Below are positions 16,306-25,629 of a stretch of 64,000 nucleotides of DNA, in pieces. The position numbers were made by a program, and so were the translations under genes. Each line of letters starts with the position of its first letter. Position 1 is the first letter of the stretch. The stretch spans positions 5,270,001 through 5,334,000 of the forward strand of contig NZ_CP086322.1 in assembly GCF_023277745.1 (NCBI RefSeq), in the 5' to 3' direction. The notes below the pieces were generated by a model. That model saw nothing but the letters and a program-made list of their open reading frames with translations, ran no database searches and was not told the origin of the DNA. This DNA is from Streptomyces halobius (GTDB lineage: Bacteria; Actinomycetota; Actinomycetes; Streptomycetales; Streptomycetaceae).

Positions 16306-19300
16306 CTAGGGGGCGGCCGCGTCCACGGCCTTCACGATGCGCTTGTCCGAGACCGGGTACGCCGTCCCGAGGGCATGCGCGAAGTAGCTCACCCGCAGCT
16401 CCTCGATCATCCAGCGGATCTCCCGGGCCGCGGCCGGGACCGGACGGCCCTGGGGGAATTGCTCCAGCAGCCAGGCGTATTCGTCCTGCATCTCCTTCAC
16501 CTTCGCCATCCGGCTGCGGTCCCGCTCGGCGTGGGTGGGCATCTGCTGCAGCCGGCGGTCGGCGGCCACCAGATAGCGCATCAGGTCCGGCAGCCGCTTG
16601 GCGCCGTGCGCGGTGACGAAACCCGGCTTGATCAGGGCCGCCAGCTGCTCCCTGACGTCCGCCAGCGACGGCAGCAGCGAGGGGGACGTCGTCGCCTTCA
16701 GCCGGCGCTCGCACGCCTGCCAGGCGGCCAGCACCTCCTGGACCTGCTGGATGGTCTTCAGCGTCGCGTCCACCAGGTCGGCACGCACCCCGTCGAACAG
16801 CTTCCGGAAGGACTCCTCGTCCCACGCCGGGCCGCCCCGGGCCGCGATCAGCCGGTCGGCGGCGGCCGTCACACAGTCCTCGAAGAGTGCCCCGATGGAG
16901 CCGTGCGGATTGCGGGACAGCGCGAGCTTCTGCTGGTTGCTCAGCTTGTCCTGGGCGAACTTGGCGGGGTTGGTGGGGATGTTGAGCAGGATGAGGCGGC
17001 GGGTGCCGGCCCACATCGCCTGCAGCTGCTCCGCCTCCGTGTCGAAGAGCCGTACGGCGACGCTGCCGCCCTCGTCCACCAGCGCCGGGTACGCCTTCAG
17101 CGGCTGGCCCGCGCGCCGGGTCTCGAAGGTGCGCGGCAGCGCGCCGATCGTCCAGGACGTCAGGCCGGTGCGCTGCTCCAGGCCGGCCAGCTCCGGGCCG
17201 CCGCCCTTGGTGCCCCGGCCGCCCTTGCCGGGCCGCTCGGCGGCCTGCTCGAACGCCTTGGAGATGGCGGCCCGGGTCTTCGGCCTGAGCTGGAGGCGCA
17301 GCGCTTCGAGGTCCTTGGCCTCGGCGAGCTTGTGGCGTCGCTCGTCGACGACCCGGAACGTGATCTTGAGGTGGTCGGGGACCTTGCCGGTGTCAAAGTC
17401 GGCGGCCTCGACCGGAACGCCCACCATGCCCTGCAGTCCCGCCGCCAAAGCGGACGTCAGGGGGCCCTGCAGCGGCACCGTCGAGTCCAGGAAGCGGGCC
17501 GCGAAGTTCGGCGCGGGGACGTAGTTGCGGCGGACCGGTTTGGGCAGCGAGCGGATCAGCTCCGTCACCAGCTGCTCGCGCAGGCCCGGGATCTGCCAGT
17601 CGAAACCCTCGGACGAGACCTGGTTGAGGACCTGGAGGGGGATGTGGACGGTCACGCCGTCCGCGTCCGCGCCGGGCTCGAACTGATAGGTGACCTTGAA
17701 CTTCAGCTTTCCCTGGCGCCAGGAATCCGGATAATCGTCCTTGGTGACGGCCTCGGCGGATTCGTTGATGAGCATGGACTGCTCGAAGTTCAGCAGCTCC
17801 GGCGCTTCGTGGCGCTTTTTCTTCCACCACGCGTCGAAATGCGCCCCCGAGACGATGTCCTCCGGAATGCGCTGGTCGTAGAAGTCGAAGAGCGTCTCGT
17901 CGTCCACCAGAATGTCGCGGCGCCGGGCGCGGTGCTCCAACTCCTCCACTTCACCGAGGAGTTTGCGATTGTCATGGAAGAACTGGTGGTGGGTGCGCCA
18001 GTCGCCCTCGACCAGCGCGTTGCGGATGAACAGGTCGCGCGAGGTCTCCGGATCGATCCGGCCGTAGTTCACCTTGCGCTGGGCGACCAGCGGCACGCCG
18101 TAGAGCGTCACCCGCTCGTACGCCATCACCGCGGCCATCTTCTGTTCCCAGTGCGGCTCGCTGTACGTCCGCTTCACCAGGTGCTGCGCCAGCGGCTCGA
18201 CCCATTCCGGCTCGATCCTGGCGTTCACCCGGGCCCACAGGCGGGAGGTCTCCACCAGCTCCGCGGACATCACCCAGCGCGGCGGCTTCTTGAAGAGGGC
18301 GGAGCCGGGGAAGACCGCGAACTTGGCGCCGCGGGCGCCCAGATATTCGTTCTTGGCGGCCCCGTCTCTCCCGCCCTCGCCCTCGGCGTTCTTGAGCCCG
18401 ATATGCGAAAGCAAACCGGAAAGCAGGGAGGTATGAATACGGTCGGGCGCTGCGTCCTCCTCGGAGAGGTGGACGCCCATGGTCTTCACGACCGTACGCA
18501 GCTGGGAATAGATGTCCTGCCACTCGCGTATCCGGAGATAGTTCAGGAACTCGGCCCGGCACATCCGGCGGAACGCCGACGACGACAGCGCCTTCTGCTG
18601 CTCGCGGACATAGCGCCACAGATTGAGGAAGGCCAGGAAATCGCTGGTCTCGTCCTTGAAGCGGGCGTGCTGCTGATCGGCCTGCTGCTGTTTGTCCGAG
18701 GGGCGCTCGCGCGGGTCCTGGATGGACAGCGCCGCCGCGATGACCATGACCTCGCGGACGCAGCCGTTGCGGTCGGCCTCCAGCACCATCCGGGCCAGCC
18801 GCGGGTCGACCGGCAGCTGGGAGAGCTTGCGGCCGACCGGGGTGAGCCGCTGCCTCTTCGGCCCCTGGGCGGTCTTCTGCCCGGTCTCCAGCGCGCCGAG
18901 CTCACGCAGCAGATCGATGCCGTCCTTGATGTTGCGGCGGTCCGGCGGATCGATGAACGGGAACTTCTCGATGTCGCCGAGGCCGGCCGCGGTCATCTGC
19001 AGGATGACGGAGGCGAGATTCGTACGCAGGATCTCCGCGTCGGTGAACTCCGGGCGGGCGAGGAAGTCGTCCTCGGAATACAGGCGGATGCAGATGCCGT
19101 CGCTGGTACGGCCGCAGCGGCCCTTGCGCTGATTGGCGCTGGCCTGCGAGACCGGCTCGATCGGCAGCCGCTGCACCTTGGTGCGGAAGCTGTAGCGGGA
19201 GATCCGGGCCATGCCCGGGTCGATGACGTACCGGATGCCCGGTACGGTCAGCGAGGTCTCCGCCACGTTGGTGGCGAGCACGATCCGGCGTCCGGTATGT

Positions 19301-20355
19301 CGCTGGAACACCCGGTGCTGCTCGGCGTGCGACAGCCGGGCGTACAGGGGGAGGACCTCGGTGGCGGGCAGCTGCTTCTTGTTGAGCGCGTCGGCGGTGT
19401 CACGGATCTCGCGCTCACCGGAGAGGAACACCAGGATGTCGCCGGGGCCTTCGGCCCGCAGCTCGTCCACCGCGTCACAGATCGCGGTGATCTGGTCCCG
19501 GTCGCCCTCCAGATTGTTCGCAGCCTGGCCGCCCTCCTCCAACAGCGGGCGGTAGCGCACCTCGACCGGATACGTACGCCCGGAGACCTCGACGATCGGG
19601 GCGTCCCCGAAGTGCCGCGAGAACCGCTCGGGGTCGATCGTCGCGGAGGTGATGACGACCTTCAGATCCGGGCGCCGGGGCAGCAGCTGCGCCAGATAGC
19701 CCAGGATGAAGTCGATGTTGAGGCTGCGTTCATGGGCCTCGTCGATGATGATCGTGTCGTACTGGCGCAGCTCGCGGTCCGTCTGGATCTCGGCGAGCAG
19801 AATGCCGTCCGTCATCAGCTTGACGAGGGTGTCGCCGCCGACCTGGTCGGTGAAGCGGACCTTCCAGCCGACCGCCTCGCCCAGCGGGGTCCGCAGCTCC
19901 TCGGCCACCCGCTCGGCGACCGTACGAGCCGCGATCCGGCGCGGCTGGGTGTGCCCGATCAGACCGCGCACGCCCCGGCCCAGCTCCAGGCAGATCTTGG
20001 GGATCTGGGTGGTCTTGCCGGAGCCGGTCTCGCCCGCGACGATCACGACTTGGTGGTCCCGGATCGCCGCGAGGATCTCGTCCTTCTTCTGGCTGACCGG
20101 GAGTTCTTCCGGATATGTGACCGCGGGCACGGCGGCGCGCCGCTGGGCGACCCGCAGCTCCGCCTCGTCGATGCCTTCGGAGATCTCGGCGAGCACGGCC
20201 GCGCGGGCCTCGGGCTTACGGATCCGGCGCGCGCCGTCGAGCCGGCGCCCCAGCCGCTGCTGGTCGCGCAGCGTCAGCTCGGGCAGGCGATCGAGCAGAG
20301 CGGGCAGCGCGGAAGCGGCGCCGTCGGGCAGGGCGGGGGCAGGCTGACTGGACAT
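16306..20355 (-). CDS. hrpA: ATP-dependent RNA helicase HrpA
   Basis: At 1349 residues this is a full-length HrpA-type DEAH-box helicase. Visible motifs are Walker A GETGSGKTTQIPK (residues 108-120), TQPRRIAARTVAERVA (136-151), DEAH at 205-208, SAT at 237-239, and QRKGRCGRTSDG of motif VI. Helicase-associated and OB-fold regions follow, then the long C-terminal DUF3418 region of bacterial HrpA. It is thought to act in mRNA processing and ribosome rescue. The ORF begins MSSQPAPALPDG and no other gene overlaps it. Confidence 0.96.
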   Translation of the reverse strand: MSSQPAPALPDGAASALPALLDRLPELTLRDQQRLGRRLDGARRIRKPEARAAVLAEISEGIDEAELRVAQRRAAVPAVTYPEELPVSQKKDEILAAIRDHQVVIVAGETGSGKTTQIPKICLELGRGVRGLIGHTQPRRIAARTVAERVAEELRTPLGEAVGWKVRFTDQVGGDTLVKLMTDGILLAEIQTDRELRQYDTIIIDEAHERSLNIDFILGYLAQLLPRRPDLKVVITSATIDPERFSRHFGDAPIVEVSGRTYPVEVRYRPLLEEGGQAANNLEGDRDQITAICDAVDELRAEGPGDILVFLSGEREIRDTADALNKKQLPATEVLPLYARLSHAEQHRVFQRHTGRRIVLATNVAETSLTVPGIRYVIDPGMARISRYSFRTKVQRLPIEPVSQASANQRKGRCGRTSDGICIRLYSEDDFLARPEFTDAEILRTNLASVILQMTAAGLGDIEKFPFIDPPDRRNIKDGIDLLRELGALETGQKTAQGPKRQRLTPVGRKLSQLPVDPRLARMVLEADRNGCVREVMVIAAALSIQDPRERPSDKQQQADQQHARFKDETSDFLAFLNLWRYVREQQKALSSSAFRRMCRAEFLNYLRIREWQDIYSQLRTVVKTMGVHLSEEDAAPDRIHTSLLSGLLSHIGLKNAEGEGGRDGAAKNEYLGARGAKFAVFPGSALFKKPPRWVMSAELVETSRLWARVNARIEPEWVEPLAQHLVKRTYSEPHWEQKMAAVMAYERVTLYGVPLVAQRKVNYGRIDPETSRDLFIRNALVEGDWRTHHQFFHDNRKLLGEVEELEHRARRRDILVDDETLFDFYDQRIPEDIVSGAHFDAWWKKKRHEAPELLNFEQSMLINESAEAVTKDDYPDSWRQGKLKFKVTYQFEPGADADGVTVHIPLQVLNQVSSEGFDWQIPGLREQLVTELIRSLPKPVRRNYVPAPNFAARFLDSTVPLQGPLTSALAAGLQGMVGVPVEAADFDTGKVPDHLKITFRVVDERRHKLAEAKDLEALRLQLRPKTRAAISKAFEQAAERPGKGGRGTKGGGPELAGLEQRTGLTSWTIGALPRTFETRRAGQPLKAYPALVDEGGSVAVRLFDTEAEQLQAMWAGTRRLILLNIPTNPAKFAQDKLSNQQKLALSRNPHGSIGALFEDCVTAAADRLIAARGGPAWDEESFRKLFDGVRADLVDATLKTIQQVQEVLAAWQACERRLKATTSPSLLPSLADVREQLAALIKPGFVTAHGAKRLPDLMRYLVAADRRLQQMPTHAERDRSRMAKVKEMQDEYAWLLEQFPQGRPVPAAAREIRWMIEELRVSYFAHALGTAYPVSDKRIVKAVDAAAP

Positions 20356-20495
20356 ACGCCCCCCAGGGTCTCACCTGACGCAAATTACTGGCGAACGAAT
20401 TCCCGACGGCGGGCGGCACCTCGGGGGCGAGCGCACCGCGCGCGGCTGGAGACCCTGCCCGGGAATGTCCGGCATCGGTGTCTTAGCGTGTTCAC

Positions 20496-21572
20496 ATGGA
20501 TGATCAACACGGTGAATCTGTTCCGCATGGCGCACATGACCGGCAGTCGACCGCTACGGAGAAGTGGGCGGCTTTCAAGAGGTCGCCGTTCTTCCCCGCG
20601 ACCGTGCTGGTGTTCATCCTCGCCGCGGCCGCCGGCCTGTTCGCCGGCTCGTACACCTACGCCATGGCGGATCCGACCCCGCGGCACCTCCCGACCGCCG
20701 TGGTCGGCCCCGAGGACAGCCCGCAGCGGCAGGCGTTCATCCAGGGAATGGAGAAGGAGCTGAACGTCGCGCTCCGGCCGACCGAGTACGCCACCTACGG
20801 CGCGGCCCGCGAGGCCGTCGAGGACCAGCGGGAGTTCGCCATCCTGCGGGCCCGCGGCCAGGGGGTGGAGCTGGAGGTGGCCGGTGCCTCGGGCGCGTCG
20901 GTGGCCGAGCTGCTGGCCGACGCGGGCGAGCAGGCCGCGAAGACGACCGGCGTGGACGTCCGGATCCGGGACATCAAGCCGCTGCAGGACGGCGATCCGC
21001 GCGGCCTCGCGCTCTTCTACGTCTCACTGGCCTCGGTGATCGTCGGCTTCGTCGGCGCGATCCAGCTGAACGTGAACGCCGGCTCCCTCAACCCGGCGGA
21101 GCGGATCGCGTTCACCGTGCTCTACGCGCTGCTGGGCGGCTTCGCCATCGCGGCGGTGGTGGACTGGTGGCTGGGCGCGCTGCGCCTGCCGTTCATCGAG
21201 TCCTGGGGAATCCTCTCGCTGACGATGTTCTCGTCCGGCATGGTCTTCTCCATGTTCAACGTCCTGATGGGGCGCTGGGCGATGATCCCCACCTGGGGGC
21301 TGATGGTGCTGCTGGGCAACCCCTCCTCGGGCGGTGCGGTCTCCTGGCCGCTGCTGCCGTCCGTTCTCGGCCACATCGGCCGCTGGCTGCCGCCGGGCGC
21401 CGCGGTCAACGCCCAGCACACCGCGGTCTACTTCGGCGGCCACCAGCACGCCTTCCCGTTCCTGGTGCTGGCCGGCTGGGCGGCGCTGTCCTGCACGGTC
21501 TTCTGGGTCTGGCGGCACCGCCATCCGGGTGGGCGCGAGACGGCCCGGGCGCACGCGGCGGAGGCCGGCTGA
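20496..21572 (+). CDS. Membrane protein with DUF3533/YhgE-like architecture
   Basis: The 358-residue protein has one N-terminal membrane helix (FFPATVLVFILAAAAGLFAG), a soluble domain of about 125 residues (PTAVVGPEDSPQRQAFIQGM), then five or six helices ending WRHRHPGG. This 1+5 layout with an extracytoplasmic domain after the first helix is the layout of YhgE/Pip and DUF3533 proteins, related to ABC-2 permeases. No ATPase gene is adjacent. Function is unknown. Confidence 0.75.
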   Translation: MDDQHGESVPHGAHDRQSTATEKWAAFKRSPFFPATVLVFILAAAAGLFAGSYTYAMADPTPRHLPTAVVGPEDSPQRQAFIQGMEKELNVALRPTEYATYGAAREAVEDQREFAILRARGQGVELEVAGASGASVAELLADAGEQAAKTTGVDVRIRDIKPLQDGDPRGLALFYVSLASVIVGFVGAIQLNVNAGSLNPAERIAFTVLYALLGGFAIAAVVDWWLGALRLPFIESWGILSLTMFSSGMVFSMFNVLMGRWAMIPTWGLMVLLGNPSSGGAVSWPLLPSVLGHIGRWLPPGAAVNAQHTAVYFGGHQHAFPFLVLAGWAALSCTVFWVWRHRHPGGRETARAHAAEAG

Positions 21573-21636
21573 GCCGGGTGTCGCCGGCGCCCGTGATTCC
21601 GGCGCCCGTCATCCGGCGCGGTGCGACCATGGCCGC

Positions 21637-21861
21637 ATGATCAATGGATTACGGCGTTTGGGTGGGGGCGTGGTCATGGCCGCGGGGATCGGCCTGGGGG
21701 TGTGGCTGGTCTTCGGGCCGGCGCACGACTGGGAGGGCAATATGCGGCTGGTGAAGCTGGTCTTGGGGCTGGCCGCTACCGGAGCGATCACCGGCGGAGC
21801 CCGGCTGATCTTCTGGGACCCGAAGGGCGAGGCGAGCCCGGCGGCCGTCGACCGGGCATGA
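21637..21861 (+). CDS. Small two-helix membrane protein
   Basis: From ATG 21637 the 74-residue product MINGLRRLGGGVVMAAGIGLG has two hydrophobic stretches (residues 10-27 and about 40-57) and a short charged tail. It starts 65 bases after the preceding membrane protein gene in the same direction. I recognise no family. The longer frame upstream is a shadow of the neighbouring gene. Confidence 0.55.
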   Translation: MINGLRRLGGGVVMAAGIGLGVWLVFGPAHDWEGNMRLVKLVLGLAATGAITGGARLIFWDPKGEASPAAVDRA

Positions 21862-21927
21862 CGCTCCGGGGCTGAGGCGTGCCCGGCAGCGGCCCCCGGA
21901 GCCGGGACCGGACACGAATCCGGACAC

Positions 21928-21964
21928 GTAGAAGGCCCCGATCCACCGGATCGGGGCCTTCTAC
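21928..21964 (-). terminator. Terminator of the tRNA-Glu/Asp/Phe cluster
   Basis: A 17-bp perfect stem (GTAGAAGGCCCCGATCC and its complement) with a 3-base loop lies just after tRNA-Phe on the minus strand. Confidence 0.85.
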
Positions 21965-21973
21965 CAAGAGGTG

Positions 21974-22047
21974 TGGCTGGGGCCGGGGTCGAACCGGCGA
22001 CCTATCGCTTTTCAGGCGATCGCTCGTACCAACTGAGCTACCCAGCC
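21974..22047 (-). tRNA. tRNA-Phe (anticodon GAA)
   Basis: Acceptor GGCTGGG/CCCAGCC, D-arm AGCTCAGTTGGTACGAGC, anticodon loop CTGAAAA in stem ATCGC/GCGAT and T-loop GTTCGACCC are all present on the minus strand. It is the last gene of a three-tRNA cluster. Confidence 0.96.
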
Positions 22048-22051
22048 AGAG

Positions 22052-22126
22052 CGGTCCTGACGGGATTTGAACCCGCGGCCTCCACCTTGACAGGGTGGCG
22101 AGCACTCCAAACTGCTCCACAGGACC
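22052..22126 (-). tRNA. tRNA-Asp (anticodon GTC), copy 2
   Basis: The sequence is identical over 75 bases to the copy at 16134-16208. It lies four bases upstream of tRNA-Phe, so the two are surely processed from one transcript. Confidence 0.96.
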
Positions 22127-22174
22127 TTGCATTGTGCGAGAGTGGCCGGAACCAGTCTCGCACACGGTGATGCG

Positions 22175-22247
22175 TGCCCCCAACGGGATTCGAACCCGTG
22201 CTACCGCCTTGAAAGGGCGGCGTCCTGGGCCACTAGACGATGAGGGC
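22175..22247 (-). tRNA. tRNA-Glu (anticodon TTC)
   Basis: Acceptor GCCCTCA/TGGGGGC, D-arm GTCTAGTGGCCCAGGAC, anticodon loop CTTTCAA in stem CCGCC/GGCGG and T-loop GTTCGAATC identify tRNA-Glu. It is first in the minus-strand cluster. Confidence 0.96.
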
Positions 22248-22329
22248 TGGTGGCCACCTTGGCGTCGTTACCGGCGCCGTCGGGGACGTGAGAAGCATAT
22301 GGGATGGGAGGACCGTTCGCCAAAACGGT

Positions 22330-23970
22330 TTACCCAGGGCTGGGGGAGGGCGTCCCGGACCTTCCCGGAGCGGGGCCGGGCGAGCCACTCGGCGACGGGC
22401 CGGCCCCGGGCTGGTTCTCCTGGGGGAGGTGGCGGCTGACCTCGGCGCGGGACAGACCGAGGCCGTCGAGCGTGATCTCGTCCCATGCCTGCAGCAGCCT
22501 GGTCTTCCGGTCCAGATAGAGCACCGACGCCTGGACCTGCTCGGGCTCGGTGTTCTGCACGGCGCGCAGCCCGCCGCCGCCCGTCGATCCCTCGACCATC
22601 AGCCGGGTGCCCCGGGGGAGCGTGGCGCGTTCGCGGTGGTGGAGGTGCCCGGCCAGCGCCAGTGGGACCAGGCCGTCGGCCTCGGTCACGGCGACGGGGT
22701 TGTGAGCGATGGCGATGTCGACGGGCTTGCCGGCCAGCCGCTGGGTGCGCAGCGAGTCGGCGAGCCGGCCGCCCGCGGTGCGCTCGGCGGGGTCGCCGGC
22801 GGCCACCACGGAGCGGTCCGGGGTGAACTGCGGGTCGCCGACGCCCGCGATCCGCAGGCCGGCCACCTGGGCGACCCGCCCGTCGTCGAGGACGGTGACC
22901 CGGGGGCGGCCGGTCAGGTACTTCTGCGTGGTGCGCGAGTCGTGGTTGCCGCGCACCCATACGTACGGGGCGCCGAGGCGGGAGACCGGGGCCAGGAAGG
23001 GGTTCTCGGCGGCCGAGCCGTGGTCCATGGTGTCGCCGGTGTCGATGATCACGTTGATCCGGTACTGCTTGACGAGGGATTCGATGATCCGCCAGCTGGC
23101 CGGGTTGAGGTGGATGTCGGAGACGTGCAGGACGCGGATGGTGCTGGGGTCCGGCTGGTAGGCGGGCAGCGTCGAGGTGGCGTCGTAGAGCTTGCTGACG
23201 TTGGTGACCAGGCGCGCCAACTCCTTTTGGTAGACGTCGAATTCGCTGACGATGCTGCGGGCGTCGCCGACCACGGACGGGGCCGAGGAGAGCAGCCCGG
23301 AGAACTTCGGTTCCAGGACGGAGTCCGGGTTCCAGGTGGCGTACGCGGCGCCTCCGGAGGCGGCGAGGAGGGTGAGCGCGAGCCCGCCGGCGGCGAGGGC
23401 GCGGCGGGGCCGGCGGTAGACCGCCAGGCCCAGCGCGGTGGCGCCGGCGGCCACCGCGACGCAGGAGTGCAGGACGAGGTCGGCGGCGCTCCGGGTGACG
23501 TCGTCGGTGACCTGGGCCTGCAGGCCGGCGAACCGGGCGGGTTGATCGATCAGTGCCTGGAAGCGGCCCGGGTCCAGCCGGTCGACGTCGACATCGAGCC
23601 GTACGGGGGCATGGTGGCTGCGGAGTTCCAGGTCGCCCAGGGGGGAGACGTTGATCCTGGTGCCGCCGGTCAGGGAGGGGCGCAGCGCCATTCGGGTGTC
23701 CATCGGACCTACGGGGGCGTGGATGCCGCCGATCACCACCAGCCCGAGCCAGGCGCCGAGGACGGCGACGGCCGCCAGCACCAGGGCGCGGGCAGCCGGG
23801 TGCGGAGTCCGGCCGAGGGGAAGCGTGGGGGGCGTACGGCGGCTGCGGTAGGGGTGGCGGACGGTGTGGGGCGGGTTCCGTACGGCGGAGAGCGGGGCGC
23901 GGAACAGCCGGAGCAGACGGCTTTTCCGGTTGTCGCTGGTCGGTCTCCGGAAGCGCGGGACACGGGCCAT
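22330..23970 (-). CDS. Membrane-anchored metallophosphoesterase
   Basis: From ATG 23970 (MARVPRFRRP) the protein has 546 residues. A basic cytoplasmic N-terminus precedes a helix (ALVLAAVAVLGAWLGLVVIGG), an extracytoplasmic segment and two further helices, then a calcineurin-like domain with all metal motifs: HVSDIHLNP, DTGDTMDHG, RGNHDSR, IAHNP and GHLHHRE. A Pro/Ser/Gly tail ends it. The likely role is phosphoester hydrolysis on the outer face of the membrane; the substrate is unknown. The longer frame to 24174 would overlap the divergent zincin gene. Confidence 0.85.
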   Translation of the reverse strand: MARVPRFRRPTSDNRKSRLLRLFRAPLSAVRNPPHTVRHPYRSRRTPPTLPLGRTPHPAARALVLAAVAVLGAWLGLVVIGGIHAPVGPMDTRMALRPSLTGGTRINVSPLGDLELRSHHAPVRLDVDVDRLDPGRFQALIDQPARFAGLQAQVTDDVTRSAADLVLHSCVAVAAGATALGLAVYRRPRRALAAGGLALTLLAASGGAAYATWNPDSVLEPKFSGLLSSAPSVVGDARSIVSEFDVYQKELARLVTNVSKLYDATSTLPAYQPDPSTIRVLHVSDIHLNPASWRIIESLVKQYRINVIIDTGDTMDHGSAAENPFLAPVSRLGAPYVWVRGNHDSRTTQKYLTGRPRVTVLDDGRVAQVAGLRIAGVGDPQFTPDRSVVAAGDPAERTAGGRLADSLRTQRLAGKPVDIAIAHNPVAVTEADGLVPLALAGHLHHRERATLPRGTRLMVEGSTGGGGLRAVQNTEPEQVQASVLYLDRKTRLLQAWDEITLDGLGLSRAEVSRHLPQENQPGAGPSPSGSPGPAPGRSGTPSPSPG

Positions 23971-24085
23971 TGTCCGGGTATGCCCAGCCGTGGCGGGTGT
24001 CAATCGGGGAGTGGGCGCCCCGGTCGGCCCGCCGGACGCGGCCGCTCGACGACCGGTTCCGGGGCGGGTGTCGGAGAATGGCTGC

Positions 24086-24436
24086 GTGCTGGAAATGACG
24101 CGTGAGGAGTTCGAGGAACTGGTCGCCGAGGCGCTGGACCGGATCCCGCCGGAACTGACCCGGCTCATGGACAACGTGGCGGTGTTCGTCGAGGACGAGC
24201 CCCCGGCCGACGCCCCCGACCTGCTCGGGCTCTACGAGGGCACCCCGCTGACCGATCGCGGCGAGTGGTACGCGGGCGTCCTGCCGGACCGCATCACCGT
24301 CTACCGGGGGCCGACGCTGCGGATGTGCGCGACACACGAGGACGTGGTCGCCGAGACCGAGGTGACGGTCGTTCACGAGGTGGCGCACCACTTCGGGATC
24401 GACGACGAGCGGCTGCACGCGCTCGGGTACGGCTGA
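24086..24436 (+). CDS. Minimal zincin metallopeptidase family protein
   Basis: The 116-residue protein starts MLEMTREEFEELVAEALDRI and contains the HExxHxxGxxD site HEVAHHFGIDD (His97, Glu98, His101, Asp106), the hallmark of the short zincin family formerly DUF1025. GTG 24086 has GGAGA about nine bases upstream. No signal peptide is present, so it is cytoplasmic. No substrate is known for the family to my knowledge. It is divergent from the metallophosphoesterase. Confidence 0.9.
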   Translation: MLEMTREEFEELVAEALDRIPPELTRLMDNVAVFVEDEPPADAPDLLGLYEGTPLTDRGEWYAGVLPDRITVYRGPTLRMCATHEDVVAETEVTVVHEVAHHFGIDDERLHALGYG

Positions 24437-24488
24437 ACGCGGCCGGGTACGGCTGCACGCGCTCGGAGTCGGCTGACCGGACCACGTC

Positions 24489-24532
24489 CGACACCCCATC
24501 GACACCCCGTCGGCGCCCCGTCGACACCCCGT
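24489..24532. repeat. Four tandem 11-bp repeats
   Basis: The units CGACACCCCAT, CGACACCCCGT, CGGCGCCCCGT and CGACACCCCGT follow one another in the spacer between the zincin and lipoprotein genes, and a partial fifth unit follows. The flanking 24437-24480 also repeats a TACGGCTG-ACGCG block. Confidence 0.75.
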
Positions 24533-24689
24533 CGGCGGGCCGCCGTCCCACGGGCGAACCGCGGACTTCGGACATACGGGACCCGGGCCGGATCCGGGTC
24601 GCGGTGCGCGTGTCCTCCAGCGGGGGGCGGGAGTTGGGCAGGGCGTCCGCCGCTGCCGTCCCTGCGCTCCGGATCCGGAGGTCCCTCCC

Positions 24690-25379
24690 GTGCGCCCGAG
24701 CCCTTTCCGCCCGTCCCGTCACCCCCGCCGCTCCTCGCCGATGCCGTCGTCCCCGGCTCCGGCCGTGTCCGACGCTGCCGCGCCCGCGTCCCCGGTGCCC
24801 GCGTCCGGCGGACGCACGCTGGCCCGGGTCACCGCCGCGGCGATGGCCGTTTCGGCGCTGGTCGCGTCGCTGGCCGGGTGCGTGAGCGTGAGCGATCCGG
24901 GCGGCCGGCCCCAGCCGTCGGGCAGCGCCGCGCGGCAGGACGACGGGAAGGATGCGGAGCGGGAGCCCGACGGGGTGGCGGCGGACGGGCGCGGCGACGG
25001 GCCGCGGCGGATGGGGAACGAGGACGGGCGGGGCATGTCCGGCGGCAAGCGGCACAGGGAGCGGCCGGCGGGCGCGACGCCGACGGTTACCGCGCCGGAG
25101 ACGCCCTCGCGGACGGTGGCGCCGTCCGGCCCGGTGCCCACCTCGGGATCGGGGCAGAGCGGCTCCACGGGCACGGGCGGCTCGTCCGGGAGCGGCGGGT
25201 CCGCGGAGCCGACGCCGTCGCGGCCCGACGAGCCGTCCTCGCCGCCGCCCTCGCCGGCGTCCCCCACGCCGACCCCGAAGCCGAGCCCGCCGCCGAGCGA
25301 CTCCCCGTCGCCCACGTCACAGGCGTCCGGTCCGTCGCCCGAGTCGCCCTGGTACATCGAGTGGGAGGAGGACGCGTAG
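24690..25379 (+). CDS. Putative lipoprotein with a Pro/Ser-rich disordered tail
   Basis: The GTG start has GGAGG upstream. A basic N-terminus (MRPSPFRPSRHPRR) precedes a hydrophobic segment ending in a lipobox (SALVASLAGC, Cys63), so the mature protein is probably lipid-anchored. The remaining 165 residues are low-complexity Gly/Ser/Pro/Thr ending PWYIEWEEDA. No domain is recognised. The long N-terminus suggests the true start could be downstream (MPSSPAPAVSD). Confidence 0.6.
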   Translation: MRPSPFRPSRHPRRSSPMPSSPAPAVSDAAAPASPVPASGGRTLARVTAAAMAVSALVASLAGCVSVSDPGGRPQPSGSAARQDDGKDAEREPDGVAADGRGDGPRRMGNEDGRGMSGGKRHRERPAGATPTVTAPETPSRTVAPSGPVPTSGSGQSGSTGTGGSSGSGGSAEPTPSRPDEPSSPPPSPASPTPTPKPSPPPSDSPSPTSQASGPSPESPWYIEWEEDA

Positions 25380-25629
25380 GGCTGCGCAGAGCGGGATCGG
25401 GCGGCCGCTCAGCCGCGATACCGGCTGGCCGCCGGGAAGGTCATTTGCCTTCCGGGGGGCAGGGTGCGTATGGTGGTAGATCGTTTGATCCCATTTGCCC
25501 GGCGCCAGAAAAGAAGCGCGCCGCGTGGCGCGTTCTCTCCCTTGCCGTGGCTGACCGCATTGAGGCGGTTCTTGTGAAACACACGGAGTTTGGGCGCGTG
25601 CCGAGACTCCGGAAGGTTTCGCATTTCGC

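Noticed and set aside
16375..20763. 1462-codon plus-strand frame opposite hrpA
   Set aside because: It is longer than hrpA itself but purely antisense, with no recognisable motif; hrpA has all helicase motifs.
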